Source of the DNA: Cytophagales bacterium WSM2-2
GTDB lineage: Bacteria > Bacteroidota > Bacteroidia > Cytophagales > Cyclobacteriaceae
DNA: 64,000 nucleotides
Assembly: GCA_015472025.1 (NCBI GenBank)
Contig: BNHL01000001.1
Coordinates: 1 to 64,000, forward strand
Direction: 5' to 3'
Below the pieces are notes generated by a model. The model made no database searches, was not told the DNA's origin, and was given only the letters and a program-made list of their open reading frames with translations. Position numbers and translations under genes: made by a program. The first letter of the stretch is position 1; each line of letters starts with the position of its first letter. Positions 28,135 through 36,756 of the stretch are shown here, in pieces.

Positions 28135-31100
28135 TTAAAATCCAAGGTTAATACCAAATGTCATAGTCTTCGGCTGCGGAGCTGAATAGAAGTCTACACC
28201 CTGATTGATGTTGCTTGATTGAAAATCCGCATTAACTTCAGGATCCCATCCTTTGTAAGGAGTGAACGTGAGCAGGTTCTGAGCTGAAAAGTACAGTCTC
28301 AATTTCTCCAACTTGAACTTACTCGCCAATGCCGCAGGGAGGTTGTAACCGATAGTCAGTGTTTTCAGTCGAAGGTATGACCCGTCACTTAAATATCGAT
28401 TCGAGGCGTTCACACCATTTACACCACCGCGTCTAAGTTGCGGCACATCTGTTTTGTCGCCCGGGTTCTTCCATGCCCTCAGTTGATCTACAGTCTGATT
28501 GTCGGGGCCATTGCTCGCGCTTGAAGACATATATTGACCACCAGAATTATAAATTTTGTTTCCCTGTACTCCTTGAAAAACAATGTTAAGGTCAAAATTC
28601 TTGTATGAGAAACTGTTGGTGATACCTCCAATCCATTTGGGATTGGGATTACCCAGATAGACTTGTTGTGCCGCATTATAATCATTGGTTGTTCCATGAT
28701 TGATAGAGCCGTCTGCATTTTTAGTATTCAGGTAGTATAGTGCATCTCCGTTTGCGGGATCAGCACCGGCAAATTCTCTTCCATAAAATGCTCCGATCGG
28801 CAACCCTTCCTTCGCACGATTCAAATCATTAGTCCCAAGCAACTGACCATCCAGGAAAGTAACTTTATTGGTATTATTAGCAAGGTTAAAGCTGGTATTC
28901 CACTTAAGGTCACCAGTCAGGTTCTGAGTGTTGATAACGAATTCAACACCTTTATTTTCCAGGTTACCTACATTTTGGAATATGCTTGCATATCCGGAAG
29001 AGCCATCCACATTTCTAACCAAAAGCAGGTCAGAAGTCTTTTTGATATAGTAATCTACTTCCATGGAAATTCTGCCCTCGAAAAGGCCTACTTCAACGCC
29101 TACATCTGTTTGAGCAGTTGTCTCCCACTTTAGTTTCCCATTGAACAATTGACTTGGTGCCTGACCACCATTATTTATGTAAGGAGCTGAAGCATATAGT
29201 CCTCGCGAAGCGAAATTGTTAATCTCTGCATTTCCGGTAAGTCCATAGCTAGCTCTTAGTTTCAAATTGCTCAGGACTTGAACATCTTTAAGAAATGATT
29301 CTTCCGAAAGAATCCATCCTACAGATGCAGCCGGAAAAAAACCATACCTGTTGTCATCTCCGAAGCGGGAAGAACCGTCAACGCGTCCACTCAAAGACAA
29401 CAGATATTTGTCTTTGAACTTGTAGTTACCACGGGCAAAGTAAGAAAGGAAAGTGAAGGTCGTTGCTCCACCAGTGGCTCCTGTAATTGAAGCTGCTGCA
29501 CTAATCGACTTATACGCATCACTGGGAAATTCACGGGCAGTAATACTACTTCCATCATTGATTGATTTTTGAAAGCTCATGCCTCCCACAACATCGTAGG
29601 TATGAGCGCCAGCAGACCGTTCAAATCGCAGGAAGTTGTTTGTAGTGTAATTTGCAATCAACGTAGATGATTTAAATCCAACTCCATTGGCAAAACCTGT
29701 GTTCCGAAGTGTAGCTGCCCCCTGGTATTGATCCTCATTCTGATACAACACATCAACACCAAACTCACTCCTGAAACTCAATCCTTTGAGAATGTTGACT
29801 TGCGCATAGGCATTACTCCAACTTCTATAAACAGTCGCTATGTAGCTCACGTTAGCAACGTTTATCAATGGATTATAGTAGAAAGGAAATGTGCTGTTCG
29901 GTAGCCCGGTGGACGGATCTAACAACCCACTCATCAAGTTTGTACGCGGATCAATCAGTGGCGTAATTGGAGCAAGCGCCACGATTTGCAAAGGCGTTGA
30001 GAAAGCATTGTCATTTGAAAGACGGTGATTCTCGGTTCTGGCAACATTTAAATTGACACCAAAACTAAATCGATCGGAGGCTTTGTGATCCAAATTCATT
30101 CGGGATGACAGCCTCTTGAATTCATTGCCTATCAATATTCCATTTTGGTCGCTGTATTGTCCACTCACAAAGAATCGTGTTTTTTCATTTCCACCCGATG
30201 CACTCACGTCCAACTGATTGAATGCCGCTGATCGAAATACCTGGTCTTGCCAATTTGTGTTGTAGACTGACGGATCTGCAACACCTGCAGCATACTGTTG
30301 TAACCGGCTCTGAATAAAGGACAAAGGCCGGCCGACATTCAAAGCAGCTTGTGTGGAAGCATCAATGTACTGTTGTGAGTTCAAAAATTCTCTGCGCCCC
30401 GTTTCTTTACTGGTTCCAGTGGCAAAATTGAGCGTGAAATTCGTCTTTCCCGTCTTTCCCCTCTTGGTGGTGATCAGAACTACTCCGTTTGCTGCTCTGG
30501 AACCATAAATAGCTGATGCAGAAGCGTCCTTCAGAATTTCCACAGATGCTACGTCATTAAAATTCAAGTCGGCAAGTGGATTCGTTGCAGCGCCATTGCT
30601 CGATTGACTTGCGGTAGTGACCGGAATTCCATCAATGACGTACAGTGGCTGGTTGCTAGCCGAGATTGAAGAAGCCCCACGAATACGTACCTTAATCCCC
30701 TGTCCTAATTTTCCATTTTCTGATTCAATGAAAACACCAGCAGCTTTTCCCTGCATGCTTTGTTCAATACTGGTAACGGGCACACCCTGAATTGCCGATC
30801 CTGATATCCGCGCAACATTTCCGGTCAGGTCATGCTTTTCCATGGTGCCATAGCCCACCACTACTACTTCGCCCAACTGCTTGGCGTCAACATCCATGGT
30901 GACGTCAATAATCGACTGCTCCGCTACGAGAACGTCCTTCGTAACCATGCCGATGAAAGTAAATGAAATGATGTCATTCGATTTGGCTGGAATGGTGTAC
31001 TTCCCTTCGGCATCCGTTGAGGTTCCAACGGCTGTACCTTTAATCACCACATTCACACCCGCGATCGCCTGACCGTCTTCGGCAGAGACGACCTTCCCGG

Positions 31101-31176
31101 ATACCTGCCTGTTTTGCCCAAATAGGCCGCCACTGAATAGCAGTAGCACAAAGAAAATTGGTAGTTGTTTTTTCAT
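28135..31176 (-). CDS. SusC/RagA-family TonB-linked outer-membrane transporter
   Basis: The protein has 1013 aa and a signal peptide ending LFGQ. A carboxypeptidase-regulatory-like domain occupies ~22-100 (VSGKVVSAEDGQAIAGVNV). A plug domain follows (GYGTMEKHDLTGNVARISG, VRIRGASSISASNQPLYVIDG), then a 22-strand barrel ending in MTFGINLGF with the terminal aromatic residue. It imports oligomers or peptides with its SusD partner, using TonB energy. It is first in a two-gene operon closed by the hairpin at 26670-26700. Two inverted repeats lie upstream at 31224-31258. Confidence 0.95.
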   Translation of the reverse strand: MKKQLPIFFVLLLFSGGLFGQNRQVSGKVVSAEDGQAIAGVNVVIKGTAVGTSTDAEGKYTIPAKSNDIISFTFIGMVTKDVLVAEQSIIDVTMDVDAKQLGEVVVVGYGTMEKHDLTGNVARISGSAIQGVPVTSIEQSMQGKAAGVFIESENGKLGQGIKVRIRGASSISASNQPLYVIDGIPVTTASQSSNGAATNPLADLNFNDVASVEILKDASASAIYGSRAANGVVLITTKRGKTGKTNFTLNFATGTSKETGRREFLNSQQYIDASTQAALNVGRPLSFIQSRLQQYAAGVADPSVYNTNWQDQVFRSAAFNQLDVSASGGNEKTRFFVSGQYSDQNGILIGNEFKRLSSRMNLDHKASDRFSFGVNLNVARTENHRLSNDNAFSTPLQIVALAPITPLIDPRTNLMSGLLDPSTGLPNSTFPFYYNPLINVANVSYIATVYRSWSNAYAQVNILKGLSFRSEFGVDVLYQNEDQYQGAATLRNTGFANGVGFKSSTLIANYTTNNFLRFERSAGAHTYDVVGGMSFQKSINDGSSITAREFPSDAYKSISAAASITGATGGATTFTFLSYFARGNYKFKDKYLLSLSGRVDGSSRFGDDNRYGFFPAASVGWILSEESFLKDVQVLSNLKLRASYGLTGNAEINNFASRGLYASAPYINNGGQAPSQLFNGKLKWETTAQTDVGVEVGLFEGRISMEVDYYIKKTSDLLLVRNVDGSSGYASIFQNVGNLENKGVEFVINTQNLTGDLKWNTSFNLANNTNKVTFLDGQLLGTNDLNRAKEGLPIGAFYGREFAGADPANGDALYYLNTKNADGSINHGTTNDYNAAQQVYLGNPNPKWIGGITNSFSYKNFDLNIVFQGVQGNKIYNSGGQYMSSSASNGPDNQTVDQLRAWKNPGDKTDVPQLRRGGVNGVNASNRYLSDGSYLRLKTLTIGYNLPAALASKFKLEKLRLYFSAQNLLTFTPYKGWDPEVNADFQSSNINQGVDFYSAPQPKTMTFGINLGF

Positions 31177-31223
31177 AAGCGTTTATCGTTTCATACAATT
31201 TAGTTTGAAAGGATCAACGCTTT

Positions 31224-31258
31224 GTCAGTCGATACTGACTATTGGTGCAATTACACCA
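31224..31258. promoter_or_regulatory. Two adjacent inverted repeats upstream of SusC (candidate operator)
   Basis: GTCAGT-CGAT-ACTGAC (31224-31239) and TGGTGCAATTACACCA (31243-31258, one central mismatch pair) lie back to back, 48-82 bases upstream of the SusC start. The placement fits a regulator-binding region. No known binding motif was recognised. Confidence 0.35.
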
Positions 31259-31285
31259 TTCTATGCTACCGCAAATAGAGGGATA

Positions 31286-31825
31286 CTATATTCCGAGCTC
31301 CGACCGATTGTTTCGGAGTGTCTCGATGATAAACGAAATGTGTTCCTGAAGATCAACGACCATTAGTTCGGTTCCTTTGTAAACTTCATTGCGATCAACT
31401 TTAGCAGCAAATCCTTTATCTTTTAATTTCTTGATCACTGACTTGGTCTCAAGGCTGGCAATTCCATCGGGCCTCACCTGGCAACACGCTACGATAAACC
31501 CGGTAATTTCATCACATGCCAGAAGCGCTTTGTCCAGTAGCGTATCGTAAGAAACATTCCAGTGTGTGTAGTGTGCTGAAATTGCATGAGCGATTTCATT
31601 CTCACCTATACCTCTGAGTTTTTCCACGATCACATTGGGATGCTGTTCAGGGAAGGCTTCATAGTCTGCGTCATGCAGCAATCCCGCAATCGCCCACTGT
31701 TCAACGTTCTCACCCAGCTTGATCGCATAAGCCTCCATTACCAATTCTACTGTGCGCATATGACGCAGTAGGCTCTCGCTCCTGGTCATGGTTTTCAAAA
31801 GTTCGCGTGCCTCTTGCCGGTTCAT
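31286..31825 (-). CDS. HD-domain protein (predicted metal-dependent phosphohydrolase)
   Basis: The protein has 179 aa. HD-superfamily pattern: a first His in SLLRHMRTVELVMEAYA, the HD pair in AGLLHDADYEAFPEQH, and later HAISAHYTHWN and the Asp in LACDEITGF. Such proteins hydrolyse phosphate esters or nucleotides; the substrate is not predictable. Its ATG overlaps the MetZ stop by one base (TAATG). It is the last gene of the six-gene cluster. Confidence 0.85.
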   Translation of the reverse strand: MNRQEARELLKTMTRSESLLRHMRTVELVMEAYAIKLGENVEQWAIAGLLHDADYEAFPEQHPNVIVEKLRGIGENEIAHAISAHYTHWNVSYDTLLDKALLACDEITGFIVACCQVRPDGIASLETKSVIKKLKDKGFAAKVDRNEVYKGTELMVVDLQEHISFIIETLRNNRSELGI

Positions 31826-33003
31826 TATTTGGATGCCTCTATGGCTTGTTGAATGTCGGCGATAATGTCTTCTACATTTTCAAGGCCAACTGAAATCCGG
31901 ATCAGCCCTGGGGTAATCCCTACTGCGGCACGCTCAGCATCGGTCAATTTTGAATGCGTAGTCGAAGCAGGATGCGTTGCAATGCTTCTTGTGTCTCCCA
32001 GGTTTGCTGAATGGGAGAGCATCTTCAACGAATTCAGGAACTTCCTGCCCCGGTCAATTCCTCCTTTGATCTCGAAAGTTGCCAGACCACCTCCAAGCCT
32101 CATCTGCTTTTGGGCGAGCGCGTGCTGTGGGTGAGAAGCGAGAAAAGGATATTTCACGTATTCTACATTTGAATTCTTTTCAAGCCACTGCGCAACAGCA
32201 AGCGCGTTTGCACAATGTTTCTCCATGCGAACCGCAAGTGTTTCCAGGCTTTTTGATAGTATCCACGCATTGAAAGGAGACATCGATGGGCCTGTGTGCC
32301 TTGCAAAAAACCGCACTTCTTTGATCAGCTCTTTCTTACCGACAACGGCTCCACCTATTACTCTTCCCTGACCATCCATGAATTTTGTAGCAGAATGTGT
32401 CACAAGGTGTGCACCCCATTTTGTTGGAGTCTGCAAATAGGGAGTAGCAAAGCAATTATCAACGTTCAAAATAAGTTTGTGCTTTTCCGCGAGCTTGCCC
32501 AGCCATTCTAGGTCGATGAGATCCAGGGCAGGATTGGACGGTGTCTCAACGAAAATCATTTTTGTATTGGGCTGAATTTTGCTTTCCCAGGAAGAAGGGT
32601 CGCTCACGTCCGCATAAGTGTGTGCGATGTTCCAACGCGGAAATAACGTATTCAAAATCTGGTGAGTCGATCCAAATACGGAGCGTGAAGCCAGCACATG
32701 ATCTCCACTCTTCAACAATGAAGCCATACTGATGAACATGGCCGCCATGCCAGACGCGGTCGCAATGCCATCCTCCGCCCCTTCCAGCAAACAAAGTTTC
32801 TCAATAAACTCAGAGTTGTTGGGGTTGGAAAAACGAGTGTAAATGTTTCCTGGTATTTCATCCGCAAACAAGGCGCGGGCCTGCTCGGCATCATCAAATA
32901 CAAAACTCGAGGTTAGGTAGAGCGGAACTGAATGCTCTCTGAAATCAGACCGTGGTGCTTGTGAGCGGATTGCGTCTGTTTCAAAATTTTTCTTCTTCGA
33001 CAT
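31825..33003 (-). CDS. metZ: O-succinylhomoserine sulfhydrylase (Cys/Met metabolism PLP enzyme)
   Basis: The protein has 392 aa. Family signature HSATKFMDGQGRVIGGAVVG with the Schiff-base Lys207; cofactor-site residues in YTRFSNPN and SGMAAM. MetZ makes homocysteine from O-succinylhomoserine and sulfide. The DGQGRVIGG wording is typical of MetZ rather than cystathionine lyases, but substrate choice within this family is hard to prove from sequence. It sits 28 bases after OsmC and overlaps the HD gene by one base. Confidence 0.85.
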   Translation of the reverse strand: MSKKKNFETDAIRSQAPRSDFREHSVPLYLTSSFVFDDAEQARALFADEIPGNIYTRFSNPNNSEFIEKLCLLEGAEDGIATASGMAAMFISMASLLKSGDHVLASRSVFGSTHQILNTLFPRWNIAHTYADVSDPSSWESKIQPNTKMIFVETPSNPALDLIDLEWLGKLAEKHKLILNVDNCFATPYLQTPTKWGAHLVTHSATKFMDGQGRVIGGAVVGKKELIKEVRFFARHTGPSMSPFNAWILSKSLETLAVRMEKHCANALAVAQWLEKNSNVEYVKYPFLASHPQHALAQKQMRLGGGLATFEIKGGIDRGRKFLNSLKMLSHSANLGDTRSIATHPASTTHSKLTDAERAAVGITPGLIRISVGLENVEDIIADIQQAIEASK

Positions 33004-33031
33004 TTCAAAAAAATATTCTTTAACAAAAAAT

Positions 33032-33454
33032 TTAATTTTCTATCACTTCAAAGCTGTGGGTCACCTTCGCAGTCTTCTCCAGGGTCTTGGCTACGGAACA
33101 ATATTTTTCCATCGTAAGACTAATCGCCTTTTGTGCTTTGTCTTTATCTATTTTGCCAAACAAACGGAAGTGAGCATGGACATCCGTGTATAATGAAGGA
33201 GTCGCATCCTTTTCACGTTCACCGGTCACGGTAATTTTAATGTCCTTTAATTCTTCCCGTTGCTTTCGCAGAATACTGATAACATCGATGGCACTGCATG
33301 CTCCTATAGCTGCCAATAAGGTCTGCATCGGCCGCATACCGCGCTCGTGTCCGCCAATAGAAACAGCCCCATCCAGCAAAATCTTATTGCCGGTTTCATT
33401 CACTGCTTCAAGGTTGAAATCGTTATCGATGCGGGAGAGTTCGATCGTTGTCAT
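33032..33454 (-). CDS. OsmC-family peroxide/redox protein
   Basis: The protein has 140 aa. OsmC/Ohr fold pattern: GGHERGMRPMQTLLAAIGACSAIDVISIL with the first Cys, and YCSVAKTLEKTAKVTHSFEV with the second Cys. This is the redox pair that reduces organic hydroperoxides in the family. The first 32 bases overlap the end of the symporter gene. Its place just before metZ suggests a thiol or sulfur-stress role, which is inference. Confidence 0.88.
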   Translation of the reverse strand: MTTIELSRIDNDFNLEAVNETGNKILLDGAVSIGGHERGMRPMQTLLAAIGACSAIDVISILRKQREELKDIKITVTGEREKDATPSLYTDVHAHFRLFGKIDKDKAQKAISLTMEKYCSVAKTLEKTAKVTHSFEVIEN

Positions 33455-34832
33455 GTGCTTTTTCCTGAGTCCACAAACTTCCGCAAATCAACGCAACAAA
33501 GCTAACTAAAGTTGCAGGCAGCAAGCTTGGCCACTCCGTTTCATAAATTTCAAAAACGATCCATGTAGCTATTCCTGAAATCATCGAGAGAAGAGCTCCC
33601 GTGCTATTGGCTTTTTTCCAATACAGGCCCATGACCAGGGGTGCAAATAAAGAAACCAAACTCAGGATTGACGATTCTCCCACCAGGTGATAAATATTTG
33701 ATCGTAGACATGCCATCACCGTGGCTATGGTTGCAAATCCGAGTACACACAACCGCGTGATTAGCAATAATTGTTTGTCACTGAACTTCCCTTTCGACAA
33801 TGGCCTGATCAGGTTCTCTGAAAAAATTGCAGCAGGCGCTAATATAGCAGAGCTTGTCGTGCTCAGAATCCCGGACAACAACGAACCAAAAAATAAAATC
33901 TGTACAAAAATGTTGGTGTGGGCTAAAACCATTCGCGGAAGCGCCAATTGTGTGTCACCACCTTGCGAAAATTCAGGATACAAATGTTTCACACATAAAC
34001 TGATAAACAACGGAAGCATTGCAATGGTGAGATAGATGGCGGCCCCGATAAAACAGGAACGTACCGCCACTTTCACGGAACCTGAAGACATCACCCGTTG
34101 AAAGACATCCTGTGAAGGCAGCGATCCGAGCCCGAGCACCGACCAGGCGCTGATGTATAGAACCACTTCTTTAAAATCCGGTTTTGGAAGAAATCGAAAG
34201 GTTCCGTCAGGCACCTGGCTTACGAGATTACTGACTCCACCGGCTTTTTGTCCGAGCGTGATTGCGAGCACAAGCAATCCGAGAATGATAATAATGCTTT
34301 GAAAAAAATCGGTGACGGAAATAGCCCACATGCCACCGATGAAAGTATAGAACGTCACCACACTGGCAGCCAGAATAACTCCCTGCCATACCGGTAAGCC
34401 TGTGATGATGTTCAGGATCAACCCCATGGCCACCAACTGAGCTGCGATATACCCGGCATAGGGTGGCGCCAGGAAAAAACTGGCTACGATCTCCGTCCGC
34501 TTGCCGTAGCGAACTTCAAAAAAATCGCCCAGCGTAAGCAGGTTCATGTTATACAGCTTTCGGGCGAAGAAAAAACCAAACAATAGAAGGCAAAGAGCAC
34601 CACCGAAAGGGTCTTCAATAACAGAATACAATCCTCCTTTTAGAAATTCAGCTGAAGCTCCGAAAACTGTTTCGGAACCAAACCAGATTGCAAACAGTGC
34701 GGCAGAACTCAGCGCTAACGGCAGGCTTCGCCCTGCCAGCATAAAATCACCCGTGCTCTTAACTCTTCGCGAAGCCCAATAGCCAATGGCAATGGTTATG
34801 GCCAGGTAAACGATGATAGAACCGAGGAGCAA
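33423..34832 (-). CDS. Sodium:solute symporter family protein (SSS)
   Basis: The protein has 469 aa with about 13 hydrophobic segments. SSS features: GYWASRRVKSTGDFMLAGRS at the N terminus, IWFGSETVFGASAEF, and YTFIGGMWAISVTDFFQ. The family moves sugars, amino acids or carboxylates with Na+; the substrate is not predictable here. The only possible start is TTG at 34832, because the DUF5777 stop codon lies one codon upstream in the same frame. Its end overlaps OsmC by 32 bases. Confidence 0.88.
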   Translation of the reverse strand: MLLGSIIVYLAITIAIGYWASRRVKSTGDFMLAGRSLPLALSSAALFAIWFGSETVFGASAEFLKGGLYSVIEDPFGGALCLLLFGFFFARKLYNMNLLTLGDFFEVRYGKRTEIVASFFLAPPYAGYIAAQLVAMGLILNIITGLPVWQGVILAASVVTFYTFIGGMWAISVTDFFQSIIIILGLLVLAITLGQKAGGVSNLVSQVPDGTFRFLPKPDFKEVVLYISAWSVLGLGSLPSQDVFQRVMSSGSVKVAVRSCFIGAAIYLTIAMLPLFISLCVKHLYPEFSQGGDTQLALPRMVLAHTNIFVQILFFGSLLSGILSTTSSAILAPAAIFSENLIRPLSKGKFSDKQLLLITRLCVLGFATIATVMACLRSNIYHLVGESSILSLVSLFAPLVMGLYWKKANSTGALLSMISGIATWIVFEIYETEWPSLLPATLVSFVALICGSLWTQEKAHDNDRTLPHR

Positions 34833-34835
34833 TGC

Positions 34836-35747
34836 TTACTTGCGCTTGCCTACCTGGAATGTCCTTGTGATGTTGAATCCGAAACGGATATCTCCTTTGC
34901 CGATATTGCCGTCAGTCTGTGTTACGATTGTCTGGGGATTCAATCCCAAGCTGTTCGTAAAGAGCATTTGGAACACGTGGCCTCCGGTTTCGATATCAAA
35001 TCCTACTCCGGCAGAATTGTAAAACGGAGATGCTGAATTTGCATTGAGTCGGTTGTAATATTCTCCGATCAATGAGAAGCTGCGAGTCAATTTATAGCGA
35101 CCGCCAATACCAAGCGCAAAGTCATCGTTGTTTTCGTAAGCTTTGTTCACTCCATTTCTGTGAATCAAAACGGGAGTCACCTGCAGTGAGAAAGACGGAG
35201 AGAATTTTCTGGCGATAGGCACTTCAAGAATATATCCCATGCGGTCTGCAGTACTTGGGTTAGGAATTCCATTGGCAGCAGCATCGGCAGCGTTGGGAAA
35301 TGCCTGGTAGGTAATGGTACCTATTGCCGTAATTGTAACAGGAAAGCTGTGCTCTCCGGAAGTCTGCCTGGCTACTTTATAACGCACATAAGCGTCAACC
35401 ATCTTATTAGCTGTATTGAAATTACGTCCTATCGAAACACCGAGCCTGTCGGTGATACCATATTCCAAACCCAGGCGAACAACGGCAAATCCATCGAATC
35501 CCCATGCATTGTAACTGCCTGTATTGATTTTATCAAACCTGTGTGCGAAAATGAATTCCAGCTCGCCCTTACCTTTTGTTTCGACCGACTGGCCATTAAT
35601 GACCCGAGTGCCTTTAAAAGTTTGACTGATATAATTGGACTCGCCTTTCTGGCCTTTCTCAAGTTCCTTCATCAGATCATCCTGAGCCGAAACTCCAAGG
35701 GCTAAAAATATGAGTGCTACTACAAGGGTTTGTTTTGTTTTGGTCAT
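34836..35747 (-). CDS. DUF5777-family outer-membrane beta-barrel protein
   Basis: The protein has 303 aa with a signal peptide ending LGVSAQ. A conserved stretch GKGELEFIFAHRFDKIN leads into about twelve beta strands (FAVVRLGLEYGITDRLGVSIG, FDIETGGHVFQMLFTN) and ends DIRFGFNITRTFQ. The family is often encoded beside YceI proteins in Bacteroidota, as here: the ATG overlaps the YceI stop by 4 bases. Function unknown. It leads directly into the symporter gene, 3 bases on. Confidence 0.82.
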   Translation of the reverse strand: MTKTKQTLVVALIFLALGVSAQDDLMKELEKGQKGESNYISQTFKGTRVINGQSVETKGKGELEFIFAHRFDKINTGSYNAWGFDGFAVVRLGLEYGITDRLGVSIGRNFNTANKMVDAYVRYKVARQTSGEHSFPVTITAIGTITYQAFPNAADAAANGIPNPSTADRMGYILEVPIARKFSPSFSLQVTPVLIHRNGVNKAYENNDDFALGIGGRYKLTRSFSLIGEYYNRLNANSASPFYNSAGVGFDIETGGHVFQMLFTNSLGLNPQTIVTQTDGNIGKGDIRFGFNITRTFQVGKRK

Positions 35748-36280
35748 AGTGATTTGTAATTAAATTCAACTGTTACCTCCACTTCTTCGGCAATGTTCTT
35801 CCAAAGTAGTTGAGGTATTTTAACTTTATAATCAACAAGCTTTATGATGAATTTCGCCTTCATTTTCAAAGCTCCATTTGCTTTCTCAATGGTTCCCGGT
35901 ATTTGCACATCCTGGGTAACACCGTGAATAGTCAGACGGCCGGCAGCTGTGGCTTTTTGTTCACCTGTAGCAGTGGCCTGATAGCCGGTGACTTTACCCT
36001 GGAAAGTCGATTTCGGGAATTGCTCGGTTTCCATGTATTTCTCATTGAAATGCTCTTTCATCAACGATTTTTCAAATTCAAATTCTTTGATGGGGATAGA
36101 GAACACAACGTCCCCGGTTGCTTCATTAAAGATGCTACTGGCTTTGGTGTTTTCAGCCGTTATATCTTCAATAGCCGCATGGGAATAAAACTTGATGTAG
36201 CTTTTATCTGCTGTAAATTTCTGTGCTGCAGCGCAAAAAGAATAGACAAAGCATACGACTGCTAAAAATAGGCTTTTCAT
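35744..36280 (-). CDS. YceI-family periplasmic lipid-binding protein
   Basis: The protein has 178 aa with a signal peptide ending FCAAAQ. A lipocalin-like barrel: SYIKFYSHAAIEDITAENTK, FSIPIKEFEFEKSLM, HFNEKYMETEQFPKSTFQG, LTIHGVTQDVQIPG. YceI members bind polyisoprenoid chains or related lipids in the periplasm. It is the first gene of the six-gene cluster running to 31286. Confidence 0.92.
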   Translation of the reverse strand: MKSLFLAVVCFVYSFCAAAQKFTADKSYIKFYSHAAIEDITAENTKASSIFNEATGDVVFSIPIKEFEFEKSLMKEHFNEKYMETEQFPKSTFQGKVTGYQATATGEQKATAAGRLTIHGVTQDVQIPGTIEKANGALKMKAKFIIKLVDYKVKIPQLLWKNIAEEVEVTVEFNYKSL

Positions 36281-36352
36281 AGGTTAGTATTTGGAGTCCA
36301 ATGTACGACAGGTAGGGCTAAAAAGGAAGGTCGGAAATGTCCATAAAAGAAA

Positions 36353-36381
36353 ATCCCCCAAAGTCCTTGACCTCAGGGGAT
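36353..36381 (-). terminator. Weak terminator after the 63-aa membrane protein gene
   Basis: On the minus strand ATCCCC pairs with GGGGAT around a loop that can form an inner GTC/GAC stem, then TTTTCTTTT follows. It is about 110 bases after the stop at 36489, so the assignment is uncertain. Confidence 0.35.
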
Positions 36382-36488
36382 AATCTTGTCTATAGTTGGC
36401 TTTAATCTGATGCTAATGTACACGGTCACTCGAAGTCAACCAAATTCCCAATCGTCGGAAAGTTATATTTCCTGCCAAACTGTCGATT

Positions 36489-36680
36489 TCAGCGATGAAT
36501 TACCTTTGACGAGTCTGAACGACTAGAATCTGCTTTCAAAAACTTCTTCTTAATCCTTTCCTTTAACTGCGATTTGGAGCCTGGAAAAGTCGTTCGTCTG
36601 CTGATGTCATAGCTCACCCAGAGAAGCAAGAGCAAAAAAACTACAGCAAGTGCAGCAAATATCTTTTTTGAACGGCTCAT
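36489..36680 (-). CDS. Small single-span membrane protein (63 aa)
   Basis: Basic start MSRSKK, a membrane helix IFAALAVVFLLLLLWVSYDI, then a Lys/Ser/Arg-rich tail. A TACATTTG -7 element (36694-36687) ends only 6 bases before the ATG at 36680, which suggests a leaderless or nearly leaderless transcript. The frame stays open further upstream, but that extension overlaps the divergent GH1 gene. No family recognised. Confidence 0.6.
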   Translation of the reverse strand: MSRSKKIFAALAVVFLLLLLWVSYDISRRTTFPGSKSQLKERIKKKFLKADSSRSDSSKVIHR

Positions 36681-36756
36681 ATTAAGCAAATGTAAACTCT
36701 GCGCTCCATGTAAAAAAAGAAGAACGGGTTTAACTAACATTGCACCGCAAAAAAGC

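Noticed and set aside
26725..31176. Calling the SusC/SusD pair a polysaccharide utilisation locus
   Set aside because: No glycosidase, lyase or regulator is in the operon. The GH1 gene at 36757 is more than 5 kb away, on the other strand, and separated by an unrelated cluster. The substrate may be a peptide or other polymer.
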